A stretch of DNA of 64,000 nucleotides from Rhodothermus marinus DSM 4252 (GTDB taxonomy: Bacteria > Bacteroidota > Rhodothermia > Rhodothermales > Rhodothermaceae). The notes beneath the pieces were generated by a model that ran no database searches, was not told the origin of the DNA, and saw only the letters and a list, made by a program, of their open reading frames with translations. The position numbers and the translations under genes were made by a program. The DNA lies in assembly GCF_000024845.1 (NCBI RefSeq), contig NC_013501.1:2088874-2152873 (forward strand). Direction: 5' to 3'. Below, piece by piece: positions 9,453 through 19,687 of this stretch (its first letter is position 1; each line of letters begins with the position of its first letter).

Positions 9453-10775
9453 TTATCGGGCGTAGCGGGCGGCGATCTCATCCAGTTTCGCCCGCAGCTC
9501 CGAAGCGGGCACCCAGCGGCCCCGTACCATGACGCCCACTTTCTGCTTCAGGTGGTTCAGATCTTCGAGCGGGTTGCCCTCCAGCAGGATCAGGTCGGCC
9601 CGGTGTCCGATGCCCACCACGCCGAAGCTGTCGTGCCGCTGGAAGTAGCGGCCGACGTTGTAGGTGGCCGCGCGCAGGATCTGGTAGGGTGTCAGCCCGG
9701 CCGCCTCCATGCGTTCGATCTCGCGATACACCGAGAAGCCCGGCACGCTGAACTGCTGCGGCGAGTCGGTGCCGAACAGAATGCCCACGCCACCGTCGGC
9801 CAGCGCCTTGAGCAGCCGCATGCGGTTGGCGATGTGCCGGCGGGCCGCCTCGCGGTCGAGCTGTGGATCGGCCAGCCGCCGCCTGTGCGCCTCGATCCAG
9901 CGTTCGACGATCTCCGGCGGCATGTAGCGCAATTCGTCGTAGGCCTGAACCGTTTCCAGATCCAGCACCCCCATCAGCACTTCCCAGAGCGCCATGGTCG
10001 GCACCACCCAGGCCTGCGCCTCGCGTGTCAGGCGGACGATCTCCTGCAGGCGGGCCTCGTCGATCGGTCTGTCGAACGCGTCCAGGTAGGCGATGAAGCC
10101 GTCCAGGTGATCGAACGTTTCCTGCCCCATCTCCAGCGCATGCCGGAGTCCGACGGCCTCGGGCACGTGTCCGGCAAAGCGAATCCCTACTTCGTGCGCC
10201 GTACGCGCCATGGCGTCGTAGACCTCCCGACTCAGGCCCGGCAGCACTTTCAAGAGATCCCACCCTTCGGCCTTCTGGCGACGCACCATTTCCACGGCCT
10301 GCGCTGGCAAGGTGACCGAATTGCCACTGAAAGGTGGCCCGGCCAGATACAGCGTGGGACCGACCAGCTCGCCCCGGTTGATGCGCGTCCGCAGGTCGAG
10401 CTGCGCCGGATCGCCCAGCATGCCGCGCACCGTCGTTACCCCGTTGGCCACGTAGAGCCACATCACGTCCTCGACGTACTGCGCCGGTGCGTTACCGCCG
10501 GGGACGTGTCCGTGCATTTCGGCCAGTCCCGGCATCAGGTAGCGGCCCGTGCCATCGATCTGACGGGCGCCTTCGGGGATTTCCACGGAAGCGGCCGGTC
10601 CCACGGCCACGATACGCGTACCCCGCACCAGCACGGTCTGATTGCGCAGCACCGTGTCGCGATCCATCGGGAGCACGTTCACGTGCACGAACGCCGTGAT
10701 CGGCTCGGGCGTCGGCTGGGCCCGGCAGGCCAGCACGCCCCAGAGCAGCAGCCCCACCACGCTGCAGATCTTCAT
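9453..10775 (-). CDS. Secreted amidohydrolase family protein
   Basis: 440 residues from ATG at 10775 (MKICSVVGLL…). The longer frame to 10853 adds 26 residues with no signal-peptide logic. A hydrophobic signal sequence ends near LACRAQ, giving either a signal-peptidase I site or a weak lipobox at Cys17. The TIM-barrel metal centre is visible: HGH in PGLAEMHGHVPGG, His in RFAGHVPEAVG, and the late Asp in GVGILFGTDSPQQF. The C-terminal GIGHRADLILLEGNPLEDL closes the composite beta-sandwich. It belongs to the imidazolonepropionase/prolidase-like subgroup common as periplasmic enzymes in Bacteroidetes. Substrate not known; hydrolysis of a cyclic amide or dipeptide is plausible. Confidence 0.87.
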   Translation of the reverse strand: MKICSVVGLLLWGVLACRAQPTPEPITAFVHVNVLPMDRDTVLRNQTVLVRGTRIVAVGPAASVEIPEGARQIDGTGRYLMPGLAEMHGHVPGGNAPAQYVEDVMWLYVANGVTTVRGMLGDPAQLDLRTRINRGELVGPTLYLAGPPFSGNSVTLPAQAVEMVRRQKAEGWDLLKVLPGLSREVYDAMARTAHEVGIRFAGHVPEAVGLRHALEMGQETFDHLDGFIAYLDAFDRPIDEARLQEIVRLTREAQAWVVPTMALWEVLMGVLDLETVQAYDELRYMPPEIVERWIEAHRRRLADPQLDREAARRHIANRMRLLKALADGGVGILFGTDSPQQFSVPGFSVYREIERMEAAGLTPYQILRAATYNVGRYFQRHDSFGVVGIGHRADLILLEGNPLEDLNHLKQKVGVMVRGRWVPASELRAKLDEIAARYAR

Positions 10776-10864
10776 GGCGGGTCTTCGATTGGATGAAAAG
10801 GACTGCTTAAAGCATAAGAAAAGGGTGGGTTGAAAGAAAGAGGCGCTCAGCATTCACCGCACAC

Positions 10865-11473
10865 TCACCCCGGCAACGTGTCGCGCAGGGCGACCAGGCG
10901 TTGCAACAGGGCGTGGAGCTGGCGGCAGGCTTCTTCGATGTCGGCCACGGGGCCTTCCAGCTCGGCATCGCCGCCGCGAAGACGGATCAGCTCGTGCAGG
11001 AACTGCGCGTTGCCCGAAATGATGGCCAGCGGGTTTTTCAGATCGTGGTTGAGGCGCGACAGCTCCTGCCGCACCTGGCGCAACCGCTCGGCCGCCGGGG
11101 TGGCGGCGGAGGCAGCCAGTTGCTGCGCCCAGCGCTGCACCGTTTCGCGTTGATCGGGCGCGGCAGCCGTCAGCCAGCCCGTGTGCGCCAGCGCCGCTGC
11201 CAGACGCACCGGCTCGGCCTCGGTCAGCAGCAACACAGGGAGCGCGACCGCTGCGTGCGCCTTCCACAACGTCTGCAGACAGCCCCCCTCCGCCTCCGGG
11301 CCGACCCGGACGACCACCCCGCGTACTGCCTCCTGCTCCAGACTGTCGGCCAGTTCTCCAGGGCTGCACGAGCGAACCTCCCAGCCGGCCGCCGCCAGCG
11401 CTTCGACGATCGATTCGGGCGCCGGTCCTTCGACGACCAGCAAGATCACACCGGATGATTTTTCGGTTTCCAT
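10865..11473 (-). CDS. Pseudo-receiver plus histidine-kinase DHp domain, no ATPase domain
   Basis: 202 residues. Residues ~8-118 look like a response-regulator fold (ILLVVEGPAPESIVEALAAAGWEV…, LPVLLLTEAEP) but the phospho-acceptor Asp is absent (the expected strand reads VRGVVVRVG). Residues ~128-195 form a helical hairpin with an H-box, LSRLNHDLKNPLAIISGNAQF, with the phosphorylatable histidine at H143, as in HisKA dimerisation domains. The protein stops at PG* right after the second helix: there is no HATPase_c (no N, G1 or G2 boxes), and none is encoded next door. It could be a phosphotransfer partner, a scaffold for another kinase, or a decayed kinase. It is the last gene of a tight minus-strand run (3 bp after the MBL-fold gene). 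Confidence 0.7.
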   Translation of the reverse strand: METEKSSGVILLVVEGPAPESIVEALAAAGWEVRSCSPGELADSLEQEAVRGVVVRVGPEAEGGCLQTLWKAHAAVALPVLLLTEAEPVRLAAALAHTGWLTAAAPDQRETVQRWAQQLAASAATPAAERLRQVRQELSRLNHDLKNPLAIISGNAQFLHELIRLRGGDAELEGPVADIEEACRQLHALLQRLVALRDTLPG

Positions 11474-11476
11474 GAC

Positions 11477-12334
11477 TCAGAAGAGTTCGGCCAGCGGACG
11501 AGGATGTACTGCCGCCACTTCCCGCTCCGTCCGATGGAGGCTGACGACCGCCACCTCGGGATCGTGCTCGAAAAACAGGTGCCAGCCGTTGGCTTCGGCC
11601 CGCTCCAGAAAGGCCAGCTTCTCGTCGATGGTCACCAGCGGCCGGATGTCGTAGCCCATGTTCCAGACCGGCCGCATGTGCGCCGTCGTGGGAATCAGAT
11701 CGGCCACGAAGACGAGCGTCCCCTCCGGCCCGTCGATACGCACGATCTGCTGCGCCTCGGTATGTCCGTTCACGACCTCCACGGTGATGCCCGGAAGCAC
11801 TTCGCCCGGTCCCTCCAGCAGCCGGAGCTGTCCGGAAGCTTCCAGCGGCTCCAGATTTTCAGGCAAAAACGATGCCCGCTCGCGCAGATTCGGGTTTCGG
11901 GCCCACTCCCAGTGGCGCCGCTGCACGTAGAACGTGGCGTTAGGAAAAGCGACCTCCAGCCGATCGCCCACCCGCCGCGTGCTGCCCCCGCAATGATCGA
12001 AGTGCAGGTGCGTCAGGATCACATCGGTCACGTCCGCGGCCGAAAAGCCGAGCCGCCCGAGCGAACGATGCAGCTCGGCGTAGTCGTGATCGACGGCGTA
12101 GATGTCCCGGAACTTGGCATCGAACTTATCCCCGATGCCGTTGTCGATCAGAATCAGACGACCGTCGCCTTCGAGCAGCAGACAGCGCATGTTCAGCAGG
12201 ATGCGGTTGCGCTCGTCGGCCGGCGCATAGCGTTCCCACAGCGGTTTGGGGATGATGCCGAACATGGCGCCACCATCGAGCCGAAAGCGCCCGGTCTCCA
12301 CCGTGTAAAGCGTGTAGGGTCCAATGCGCGGCAT
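11477..12334 (-). CDS. Metallo-beta-lactamase-fold hydrolase (AHL-lactonase-like)
   Basis: 285 residues from ATG at 12334 (MPRIGPYTLYTVETG). The upstream frame to 12463 lies inside the LON-domain gene and is not coding. The zinc signature is THLHFDHCGG; further ligands lie in VVNGHTEAQQ (His) and VFVADLIPTT (Asp), and in FEHDPEV near the end. The 'FRLDGGAMFGIIPK..W' N-terminus is typical of the MBL group that contains quorum-quenching lactonases and related esterases. No signal peptide, so cytoplasmic. The reaction is not established. It sits 13 bp after the LON-domain gene and 3 bp before the DHp-like gene. Confidence 0.88.
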   Translation of the reverse strand: MPRIGPYTLYTVETGRFRLDGGAMFGIIPKPLWERYAPADERNRILLNMRCLLLEGDGRLILIDNGIGDKFDAKFRDIYAVDHDYAELHRSLGRLGFSAADVTDVILTHLHFDHCGGSTRRVGDRLEVAFPNATFYVQRRHWEWARNPNLRERASFLPENLEPLEASGQLRLLEGPGEVLPGITVEVVNGHTEAQQIVRIDGPEGTLVFVADLIPTTAHMRPVWNMGYDIRPLVTIDEKLAFLERAEANGWHLFFEHDPEVAVVSLHRTEREVAAVHPRPLAELF

Positions 12335-12347
12335 GATTGTTACTCCG

Positions 12348-12989
12348 TTACTTTGAAGAACTGGATGAATGCCCCTCAGGAAAATGGCCGTTCGACTGCA
12401 CACGTCGCCGCACGGCCTCCATCTGCTCGACCTGCGGCAAGAGCCGCTCCAGGTGCGATACAAGATACGCCACGCGCTCGTTTTCTGTGAGCAGTTCCAG
12501 CACCTCCTGTTGCTGCTGCACGGTCAGTCCGGCGTTCGGCGCGATCACGTACGACAGATAGCGCACGTTCTCGTAAAGCGAGGGGCGTACGGTGCGGCCG
12601 ACCAGCTCCAGCAGCCGCATGTGCTGGGTGATCAGCCGCTCGCGCAACGCACGCTCCGGAACCTCCCAGGGTTCGACGATGCGCTCGACGTCGGCCGTCA
12701 GGTAGGGCTCGTCGGAGTAGAGCTGCACGATCCGAAAGCGATCTTCTCCGGTCACCAGGATGTCCATGCGGCCGTCGCCGTAGCGGGCCAGCACGCGCGT
12801 GATGCGGGCCAGCGACCCCACCTGGGCCAGCTTGCTGGCTTCGGCCAGCACGATGCCGAACGGCCGGTCCTCTTCCAGACAACGCGTCACCAGCCTGCGG
12901 TAGCGGGGCTCGAAAATGTGCAACGGGAGCTGCTCGCCGGGATACAGCACCACCTCCAGTGGAAAAAGCGGTAAGCGTTCGATCCGCAT
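12348..12989 (-). CDS. Stand-alone LON N-terminal (substrate-binding) domain protein
   Basis: 213 residues. The opening MRIERLPLFPLEVVLYPGEQLPLHIFEPRYRRL is the start of the LON_substr_bdg domain; it continues with FGIVLAE, VGSLARITR and GRMDILVTGEDRF, then a helical bundle to ~190 and a Ser-rich tail. The ATPase and protease parts of Lon are absent, as in many short bacterial 'LON peptidase substrate-binding domain' proteins. Role probably protein quality control or substrate recognition; no direct evidence. First gene of the run LON - MBL - DHp. Its promoter must lie in the 138-bp divergent gap toward the secreted protein at 13128. Confidence 0.88.
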   Translation of the reverse strand: MRIERLPLFPLEVVLYPGEQLPLHIFEPRYRRLVTRCLEEDRPFGIVLAEASKLAQVGSLARITRVLARYGDGRMDILVTGEDRFRIVQLYSDEPYLTADVERIVEPWEVPERALRERLITQHMRLLELVGRTVRPSLYENVRYLSYVIAPNAGLTVQQQQEVLELLTENERVAYLVSHLERLLPQVEQMEAVRRRVQSNGHFPEGHSSSSSK

Positions 12990-13095
12990 AAGGACTCCGG
13001 TTCTCTTCCCCGCACCGGGGAAAACCTAATGAACGGGCAAGCGGACGGGTTTCCGTCGCGATGCAGTTTGACAGGGATTCCTTGCAGCGGTGTCG

Positions 13096-13103
13096 TATTT
13101 TTG
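13096..13103 (+). promoter_or_regulatory. TAnnTTTG promoter-like element
   Basis: TATTTTTG, the Bacteroidetes -7 consensus, with 24 bp between its last base and the ATG at 13128. That spacing would give a short leader of about 15-20 nt. No convincing -33 box was identified. Confidence 0.4.
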
Positions 13104-13127
13104 CAAGCAAGCCGTCTCTGATTTGCC

Positions 13128-14471
13128 ATGACGCACCGCCTGCGCTGGATCGTTGCCGGATGGTTGCTTTTGAGCGCCGGGCCGCTTTCGGCCCAGACGC
13201 TCTGGCAACCGTTTCGCTTCGGCTCGGCCGACGATCCGGCCGAACAGGTGCAGCGCGTCTGGTGGCGACGCGAGCGCCAGCTGGAAGCCTGGGGCGGCAC
13301 CTCGCTCATCGGCGCCCACTGGCGGCTGGGCACGCGCTGGGTGTTTACCTTCGTCACGCGCTCGCTCACGGGACGGCTCGACGCCACGCTGCGTACCGGC
13401 CTTTACGGCACCTACCGGCCGGACTTCGACAGCCCCTACGACGCGCTGCGGGTGATCGACTTTGTGCGCTACAACCCGCCCCGCTACCGTCCCGTCCATC
13501 TGCGGCTGGGACCGCTGACGCGCACGCGCCTGGGCACCGGCCACGTCGTGGACTTCTTCAACACGACCACCGCCTGGGACGACCGCACCGTCGGCCTGGA
13601 GCTGGGCTGGTCCGACCGGGTCGTCGATGTGGAATTTTTTGCGGCCGACGTACTTCCCGACCAGGTGGCCGGTCTGCGGCTCGGGTTGCGGCCGCTTTTC
13701 TGGGCGGCCGACCCGCGCACGCGATCGCTCACGCTGGGCTTCAGCTACGTGCGCGACCCGGCCTTTCGCCGCCATGCCCGGCTGGAAGCGTTCAACTTCG
13801 ACCTTACCTTCAACACGCTACGCGCGCGCAGCGTCGCCCTGATGCCTTTCATGAGCCTGGCCCACTACCGCCATTACGGAAGCGGATTGCGGCTGGGCGT
13901 GGCCTTTCAGAGTCCGTATGTCGCCGACCTGATGACCTTTCAGTTCCGGCTGGGTCTCGACTACGACGGCGAGGCGTTTATCCCCGGCTTCGTGGGTCCC
14001 TTCTATCCGGTGCACAACCTGCAGGCCCGCATTCTGGACGCCGACGCCTACCCGGACGCCACGCGCTACGCCGGCGTGACGCTCGACGAAGCCCGCGGCG
14101 GCAACGCATTTTTCACCGAAATCCACCTCCTTTTCCCCCGGAGCTTCGAGCTCTGGTACTTCTTCCGCCGCCACTACGGCACACAGCGGCTCAGCACCTT
14201 CCACCTGCGGCTGTTTCTGCGCACGCGCGAGCTGCAGTTTCAGACGGGCATCAGCCGCGCCGGACTGGACGACTTCTTCTCGCTCTTTCAGAAGATGGGC
14301 GATCAGAGCTGGCTGCTGTTCGAGGTGCGCTACCGACTCGGCCGCATGCTGTGGCTGCTCGTGCATGCCCGCTACACATTCGAGCGCCTCGAGACGGTCC
14401 CCGACGGCACGCGACGTTACCTGGTGCAGCGTCGCTTCGAACCGATGGCGGGCTTTCGCTGGACCCTGTAG
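13128..14471 (+). CDS. Secreted protein of unknown function, probably outer-membrane or envelope
   Basis: 447 residues. Signal peptide at 1-23 (RLRWIVAGWLLLSAGPLSAQ, cleavage after SAQ). The mature protein is rich in aromatic residues and Arg, with many alternating-hydrophobic strands ending in turns (RWVFTFVTRSL, LEAFNFDLTFNTLRAR, FQFRLGLDYDGEAF), and its last strand reads MAGFRWTL. This suggests a beta-rich envelope protein; a small barrel or a carbohydrate-module-like (CBM9-type) secreted protein are both possible. I do not recognise a catalytic motif. Stop codon directly abuts the nadA stop on the other strand (14471/14472). Confidence 0.6.
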   Translation: MTHRLRWIVAGWLLLSAGPLSAQTLWQPFRFGSADDPAEQVQRVWWRRERQLEAWGGTSLIGAHWRLGTRWVFTFVTRSLTGRLDATLRTGLYGTYRPDFDSPYDALRVIDFVRYNPPRYRPVHLRLGPLTRTRLGTGHVVDFFNTTTAWDDRTVGLELGWSDRVVDVEFFAADVLPDQVAGLRLGLRPLFWAADPRTRSLTLGFSYVRDPAFRRHARLEAFNFDLTFNTLRARSVALMPFMSLAHYRHYGSGLRLGVAFQSPYVADLMTFQFRLGLDYDGEAFIPGFVGPFYPVHNLQARILDADAYPDATRYAGVTLDEARGGNAFFTEIHLLFPRSFELWYFFRRHYGTQRLSTFHLRLFLRTRELQFQTGISRAGLDDFFSLFQKMGDQSWLLFEVRYRLGRMLWLLVHARYTFERLETVPDGTRRYLVQRRFEPMAGFRWTL

Positions 14472-15464
14472 CTACCGAATGTCACGGCTCATCTCCAGCA
14501 TGCGCAGGATCGGCCGGAGTGCCCGCTGGCGCAGCTCCTCGTCCATCGTGATCTCGGGCTGCTCGTAGCGCAGGGCCAGGTAGAGCTTTTCGAGCGTGTG
14601 CAGGCGCATGTGCGGGCACTGGCTGCAGTTGCAGCCGTTGTCGGGCGGTGCCGGAATGAAGGTTTTTTCCGGGCAATCCTTGCGCATCTGGTGCAGAATA
14701 CCCTCCTCGGTCGCCACGATGAACGTGGTGTGCGGACTCTCGCGGGCAAAGCGGCGAATGGCCGAGGTCGAGCCGATGAAGTCGGCGTGTTGCAGCACGG
14801 CCTCCTCGCACTCGGGATGGGCCAGCACCAGCGCGTCCGGATAACGCGCCTTGAGCTGCAGGATCTTCTTCTCGCTGAAGGTCTCGTGCACGATGCAGAC
14901 GCCGTCCCAGAGCACCATGTCGCGGCCGGTCTTGCGGATCAGGTAGCGCCCCAGGTTGCGATCCGGCGCGAAAATAATGGGCTGCTCGGGCGGAATCTGG
15001 CGGATGATGTGCTCGGCGTTGGACGAGGTGCAGATGATGTCGCTGAGCGCTTTGACGGCCGCCGAGCAGTTGATGTAGGACACGACGATGTGATCCGGAT
15101 ACTGTGCTTTGAATGCGGCAAACGCATCGGCCGGGCAACTATCGGCCAGCGAGCAGCCGGCGTTCAGATCCGGAATGACCACTTTTTTGTCGGGGTTGAG
15201 GATTTTGGCCGTCTCGGCCATGAAGTGGACCCCGGCAAAGACGATCAGATCGGCGTCGGTCTCGGCCGCCTTGCGCGACAGCCCCAGCGAGTCGCCGATG
15301 TAGTCGGCCAGGTCCTGGATGATCGGCTCCTGATAGTAGTGGGCCAGGATGATGGCGTTTTTCTCCTTCCGGAGGCGGTTGATCTCCGCGATCAGATCCA
15401 GCGATGGATCGATGGGCACATCGACGTAGCCAATCTCCGGATCCAGTACCACCGGCTCGGCCAT
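14472..15464 (-). CDS. nadA: Quinolinate synthase A
   Basis: 330 residues, the normal length for the ~35 kDa class. Visible motifs: [25 protein letters not shown] (His and Tyr of the active site), [21 protein letters not shown], and conserved cysteines in [22 protein letters not shown] and the C-terminal [11 protein letters not shown], which together provide the three 4Fe-4S ligands. It condenses iminoaspartate with dihydroxyacetone phosphate to quinolinate in de novo NAD synthesis. nadB and nadC are not in the window. Ends flush against the convergent secreted-protein gene. Confidence 0.96.
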   Translation of the reverse strand: MAEPVVLDPEIGYVDVPIDPSLDLIAEINRLRKEKNAIILAHYYQEPIIQDLADYIGDSLGLSRKAAETDADLIVFAGVHFMAETAKILNPDKKVVIPDLNAGCSLADSCPADAFAAFKAQYPDHIVVSYINCSAAVKALSDIICTSSNAEHIIRQIPPEQPIIFAPDRNLGRYLIRKTGRDMVLWDGVCIVHETFSEKKILQLKARYPDALVLAHPECEEAVLQHADFIGSTSAIRRFARESPHTTFIVATEEGILHQMRKDCPEKTFIPAPPDNGCNCSQCPHMRLHTLEKLYLALRYEQPEITMDEELRQRALRPILRMLEMSRDIR

Positions 15465-15525
15465 GAGACTCCCGGATCAATTGTTGACGTTTCGGTCCGC
15501 TTTTACGCCGGGTAGGACGATACGT

Positions 15526-16215
15526 TCAGGAAGGGATCGACTCGGGCACAAGGCGGCCCTGCTCCAGCCGAAGGACCCGGTCGGCCAGCGCCGCCAGCGC
15601 CAGGTTGTGTGTGGCGATGACGAAGGTCTGGCCCACTTCGCGGCTCAGCCGGAGGATTTCGTGGTGGAGCGTTTCGGCGGTGCGCACGTCGAGGTTGCCG
15701 GTGGGCTCGTCGGCCAGCACGACGGCCGGCCGGTTCATGAGCGCACGCGCCACGGCCACGCGTTGCTGCTCGCCGCCCGAGAGCATGGAAGGCCGGTGGT
15801 CGGCGCGGTCGGCCAGACCGAGCAGCTTCAGCAGTTCCAGCGCACGGGGACGGGCTTCGCGAAGCGTGCGGCCCTGGATGAGCGCCGGCATGGCCACGTT
15901 CTCCAGCGCCGTAAACTCCGGAAGCAGATGGTGAAACTGAAAAACGAAGCCGATCGTGCGGTTGCGAAACGTGGCCAGCGCCTCGTCGTCCAGCTCGAAG
16001 ATGTTGCGGCCCTCGTAGCGCACCTCGCCGCGGTCCGGTCGGTCCAGCGCGCCCAGCAGGTGCAGCAGCGTACTTTTGCCCGTGCCACTTTCGCCCACGA
16101 TGGCCACCACCTCGCCGGGCTCGACGGTCAGCTCCAGTCCCTGGAGCACCTGCAGCCGGCCGCCCGCGCCGGTCGGGTAGCTCTTCCACAGATCGATGAC
16201 TTCGAGCAGAGGCAT
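15526..16215 (-). CDS. ABC transporter ATP-binding protein, LolD/MacB-type
   Basis: 229 residues. Walker [16 protein letters not shown]-loop [18 protein letters not shown], signature [16 protein letters not shown], Walker [14 protein letters not shown]-loop ATHNLALA. '[22 protein letters not shown]' is characteristic of LolD, the ATPase that releases lipoproteins from the inner membrane. The matching LolC/E-type permease is not adjacent in this window. It lies 6 bp after the NtrC-family regulator gene and may be co-transcribed with it. MacB- or FtsE-like function is possible. Confidence 0.88.
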   Translation of the reverse strand: MPLLEVIDLWKSYPTGAGGRLQVLQGLELTVEPGEVVAIVGESGTGKSTLLHLLGALDRPDRGEVRYEGRNIFELDDEALATFRNRTIGFVFQFHHLLPEFTALENVAMPALIQGRTLREARPRALELLKLLGLADRADHRPSMLSGGEQQRVAVARALMNRPAVVLADEPTGNLDVRTAETLHHEILRLSREVGQTFVIATHNLALAALADRVLRLEQGRLVPESIPS

Positions 16216-16221
16216 GCGGGC

Positions 16222-17607
16222 TTACGCTTCGCGCTGGATGCCGTACTTGGCGAGCTTGTTGTACAGGTGCGAGCGCTGAATGCCGATGGCCTCGGCCGTC
16301 TTGCTGACGTTCCAGCCGAATTCCCGGAGCTTGTGCTCCAGAAACAGCTTCTCGGCCGCGTCCCGGAATTCGGCGAACGTGGGGTAGCGCTCGATCAGCT
16401 CCTGCAGTGACCCCGATCCCGAGGTGCTTCCGGGATGCACGTAGCGCTGCACGTCGCGGGCCGTGATGGTGGGGCCGTCGCTCAGGATGAGCAGGCGCTC
16501 GACCACGTTGTACAGCTCGCGCACGTTGCCCCGCCACTCGTAGCGCTTGAGTTGCTCCAGCGCGGCCGGCTCGAATTCCTTCGGCGGCATGCCGTTGCGG
16601 CGGGCCAGCCGTTCCAGCGCGTACTGTGCGATGATTGGGATGTCCTCGCGCCGCTCCCGGAGCGGCGGCACCTCGATGAGGATGACGCTCAGCCGGTGAT
16701 AGAGGTCTTCGCGGAATTTGCCTTCCTCGACGAGCTTCCAGAGGTCTTTGTTCGTGGCGGCCACCACGCGCACATCGACCGAGATGGAGCGCTCGCCGCC
16801 CACACGCTGGATCCGGTTCTCCTGCAGCGCCCGGAGCACCTTGGCCTGCGCGGCCAGGCTCATGTCGCCGATCTCGTCGAGAAAGAGCGTGCCGCTGTGC
16901 GCCTGCTCGAACTTGCCGATGCGAAGTCGGGTGGCACCGGTGAAGGCGCCCTTTTCGTGCCCGAACAGCTCGCTTTCGATCAGTTCGCTCGGAATGGCCG
17001 CGCAGTTGACCTCCACCATGGGGCCATCTTTACGGCCGGAGAGGTGATGAATCCAGCGGGCCACCAGTTCTTTGCCCGTACCGGGCTCGCCGGTGATGAG
17101 CACGCGGGCCTCGGTGGGCGCCACGCGATGGATCGTCTCGATCACGCGCTTGATGGCGGGACTCTCCCCCAGGATGGGCGTCAGCTCGCCCTCCCAGCGC
17201 TCGGTCAGGACCTGCCGGATGCGCCGGTTTTCGGTCTGGAGCTGGCCGCGCTCCAGCGCGTTGCGGACGGTCAGCAGCAGGCGGTTCAGATCCGGCGGCT
17301 TCTCGATAAAGTCGAAGGCACCCAGGCGGGTGGCCTCGACGGCCGTCTCGATGGTGCCGTGTCCTGAGATCATCACGACGGGCAACTCGGGCTGCTCGGC
17401 CGCCAGCGTACGGAGCACCTCCATGCCGTCGCGCCGCGGCATTTTGATGTCGAGCAGCACCAGATCGTAGCGCCCTTCGCGAAGTTTTTCCAGCGCTTCG
17501 TCGCCGTCGGCGGCCTCCTCGACGGCGTATCCCTCATATTCCAGGATCTCGCGAAGCGTGCGCCGGATGCTGCGCTCGTCGTCGACGACCAGGATGGTTG
17601 CCGCCAT
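16222..17607 (-). CDS. Sigma-54-dependent response regulator, NtrC family
   Basis: 461 residues. Receiver domain 1-120 with the acidic pair in VVDDERS, phospho-acceptor D53 in LLDIKMPRRDG and Lys in IEKPPDLN. AAA+ domain ~145-375: Walker A GEPGTGKELVA, the sigma-54 contact loop GAFTGA in HEKGAFTGATR, Walker B LFLDEIGDM, and the R-finger region. C-terminal Fis-type helix-turn-helix 425-461 (EFGWNVSKTAEAIGIQRSHL). It would activate sigma-54 promoters when phosphorylated. No histidine kinase is adjacent. It sits between a membrane TPR protein (19 bp upstream) and a LolD-like ATPase (6 bp downstream). Confidence 0.94.
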   Translation of the reverse strand: MAATILVVDDERSIRRTLREILEYEGYAVEEAADGDEALEKLREGRYDLVLLDIKMPRRDGMEVLRTLAAEQPELPVVMISGHGTIETAVEATRLGAFDFIEKPPDLNRLLLTVRNALERGQLQTENRRIRQVLTERWEGELTPILGESPAIKRVIETIHRVAPTEARVLITGEPGTGKELVARWIHHLSGRKDGPMVEVNCAAIPSELIESELFGHEKGAFTGATRLRIGKFEQAHSGTLFLDEIGDMSLAAQAKVLRALQENRIQRVGGERSISVDVRVVAATNKDLWKLVEEGKFREDLYHRLSVILIEVPPLRERREDIPIIAQYALERLARRNGMPPKEFEPAALEQLKRYEWRGNVRELYNVVERLLILSDGPTITARDVQRYVHPGSTSGSGSLQELIERYPTFAEFRDAAEKLFLEHKLREFGWNVSKTAEAIGIQRSHLYNKLAKYGIQREA

Positions 17608-17626
17608 GGATGCGCGTCGGTCGGCT

Positions 17627-18334
17627 TCAGGACGGTTGCGAAGCGCGCGCTGCGATACGCGCCAGCGCGATCTCGGCCTCGGTGGCCTGTGCGGATTCCG
17701 GATAACGTTCGCGGATGGCCTCGTACATGCGCCGGGCTGCTTCCAGGTTGCCAGCGGCCTCGTAGTTGCGTCCGGCCCGGAGCAGGTACTGCGGCGTCAC
17801 GACCGGATTGTCGTAGCGGTCGGCCGCCCGGCGGTACAGCTCGGCGGCCCGCTCGTGCTCGCCTTTGTTTTCATAGACGGCGGCCTGTCCGGCCAGTGCA
17901 GCCGCCGCCAGCATCGGATCGTCGCTGTCGAACGCCTGCCACAGCTCGAGGGCCCGGTCGTACTCCCCCAGCCGGTAGAGCGCGTCGGCCGCATAGAAGC
18001 GGGCCAGGTTGCCCGCGTCCGTGCTCCCGTAGTCGCGCGCCAGCGCCAGCAGGCCGGATTGGCCGTCGGCACCGTCCAGCGCTTCCCGGTACTTCCCCTG
18101 CTCATAGAGCGGAAGCACCTCGCCCAGCAGTTGCTGCGCCCGCTGCTCCTGCTGCCGCTGGTAGTAGGAATAACCGATGATGCCGAAAATGGCTACCGCA
18201 ATGGCCGCCAGCCCCGCATAGAGCTGTTTGCGATAGCGGTGGTAGAAGTCCAGCCAGCGAGCATAGAGCGTGACAACCGTGTCCTCGCGCAACGCCTTGC
18301 GCTTCGAAGTAGCCGTACGTGAAGCGACTGCCAT
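17627..18334 (-). CDS. Membrane-anchored TPR protein (YfgM-like)
   Basis: 235 residues. A basic N-terminus (~1-37), one membrane helix (~40-58, LYAGLAAIAVAIFGIIGYSYY), then about four tetratricopeptide-like helical pairs (GKYREALDG, RLGEYDRALELWQ, NKGEHERAAELYRRAADRY, AAGNLEAARRMYEAIRERYPES). The domain order matches YfgM/tetratricopeptide_21 proteins, which sit on the periplasmic side and associate with SecYEG and chaperones in other bacteria. Function here is inferred. Probable first gene of the run TPR - NtrC - LolD. Confidence 0.75.
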   Translation of the reverse strand: MAVASRTATSKRKALREDTVVTLYARWLDFYHRYRKQLYAGLAAIAVAIFGIIGYSYYQRQQEQRAQQLLGEVLPLYEQGKYREALDGADGQSGLLALARDYGSTDAGNLARFYAADALYRLGEYDRALELWQAFDSDDPMLAAAALAGQAAVYENKGEHERAAELYRRAADRYDNPVVTPQYLLRAGRNYEAAGNLEAARRMYEAIRERYPESAQATEAEIALARIAARASQPS

Positions 18335-18487
18335 TTCGATCCCCTGAGCTTGATTGCAAAATAAACGCGCGCTAAGATAGAAGTCCTGCCTCAGATAAAC
18401 AACGGACGTTGCTTCAACGCCGGCCTCTCGGAACGTTTCCCCGTTTCGTTACAGGGTTTTTGCTCAGATTTTCGTTAAATTCCGTAG

Positions 18488-18513
18488 AGCCTTCTCGCCA
18501 GAAGGCTGCTTTT
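18488..18513 (+). promoter_or_regulatory. Hairpin in the gap leader region
   Basis: AGCCTTCT, loop CGCC, AGAAGGCT forms a perfect 8-bp stem at 18488-18507, followed by GCTTTTC, 55 bp before the gap ATG. On the plus strand it looks like a weak terminator or attenuator inside the gap leader. It could also be a simple RNA-stability element. Seen in sequence; effect inferred. Confidence 0.4.
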
Positions 18514-18531
18514 CGCGTATTCTTGGAGTGA

Positions 18532-19593
<1,062 letters not shown>

Positions 19594-19616
19594 ACGGGTC
19601 GATTCACAACGGCTTC

Positions 19617-19655
19617 GGGGAGAACGGGAGGGCATCCCTGCCGTTCTCCCTTTTT
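19617..19655 (+). terminator. Rho-independent terminator between gap and pgk
   Basis: GGGAGAACGG … CCGTTCTCCC forms a 10-bp stem with an inner GGGA/TCCC pairing, followed by TTTTT at 19651-19655. It would separate gap from pgk or set their expression ratio. Confidence 0.85.
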
Positions 19656-19687
19656 CGTGCATCTGCCGGACAAACCCCCTGCTGGCC

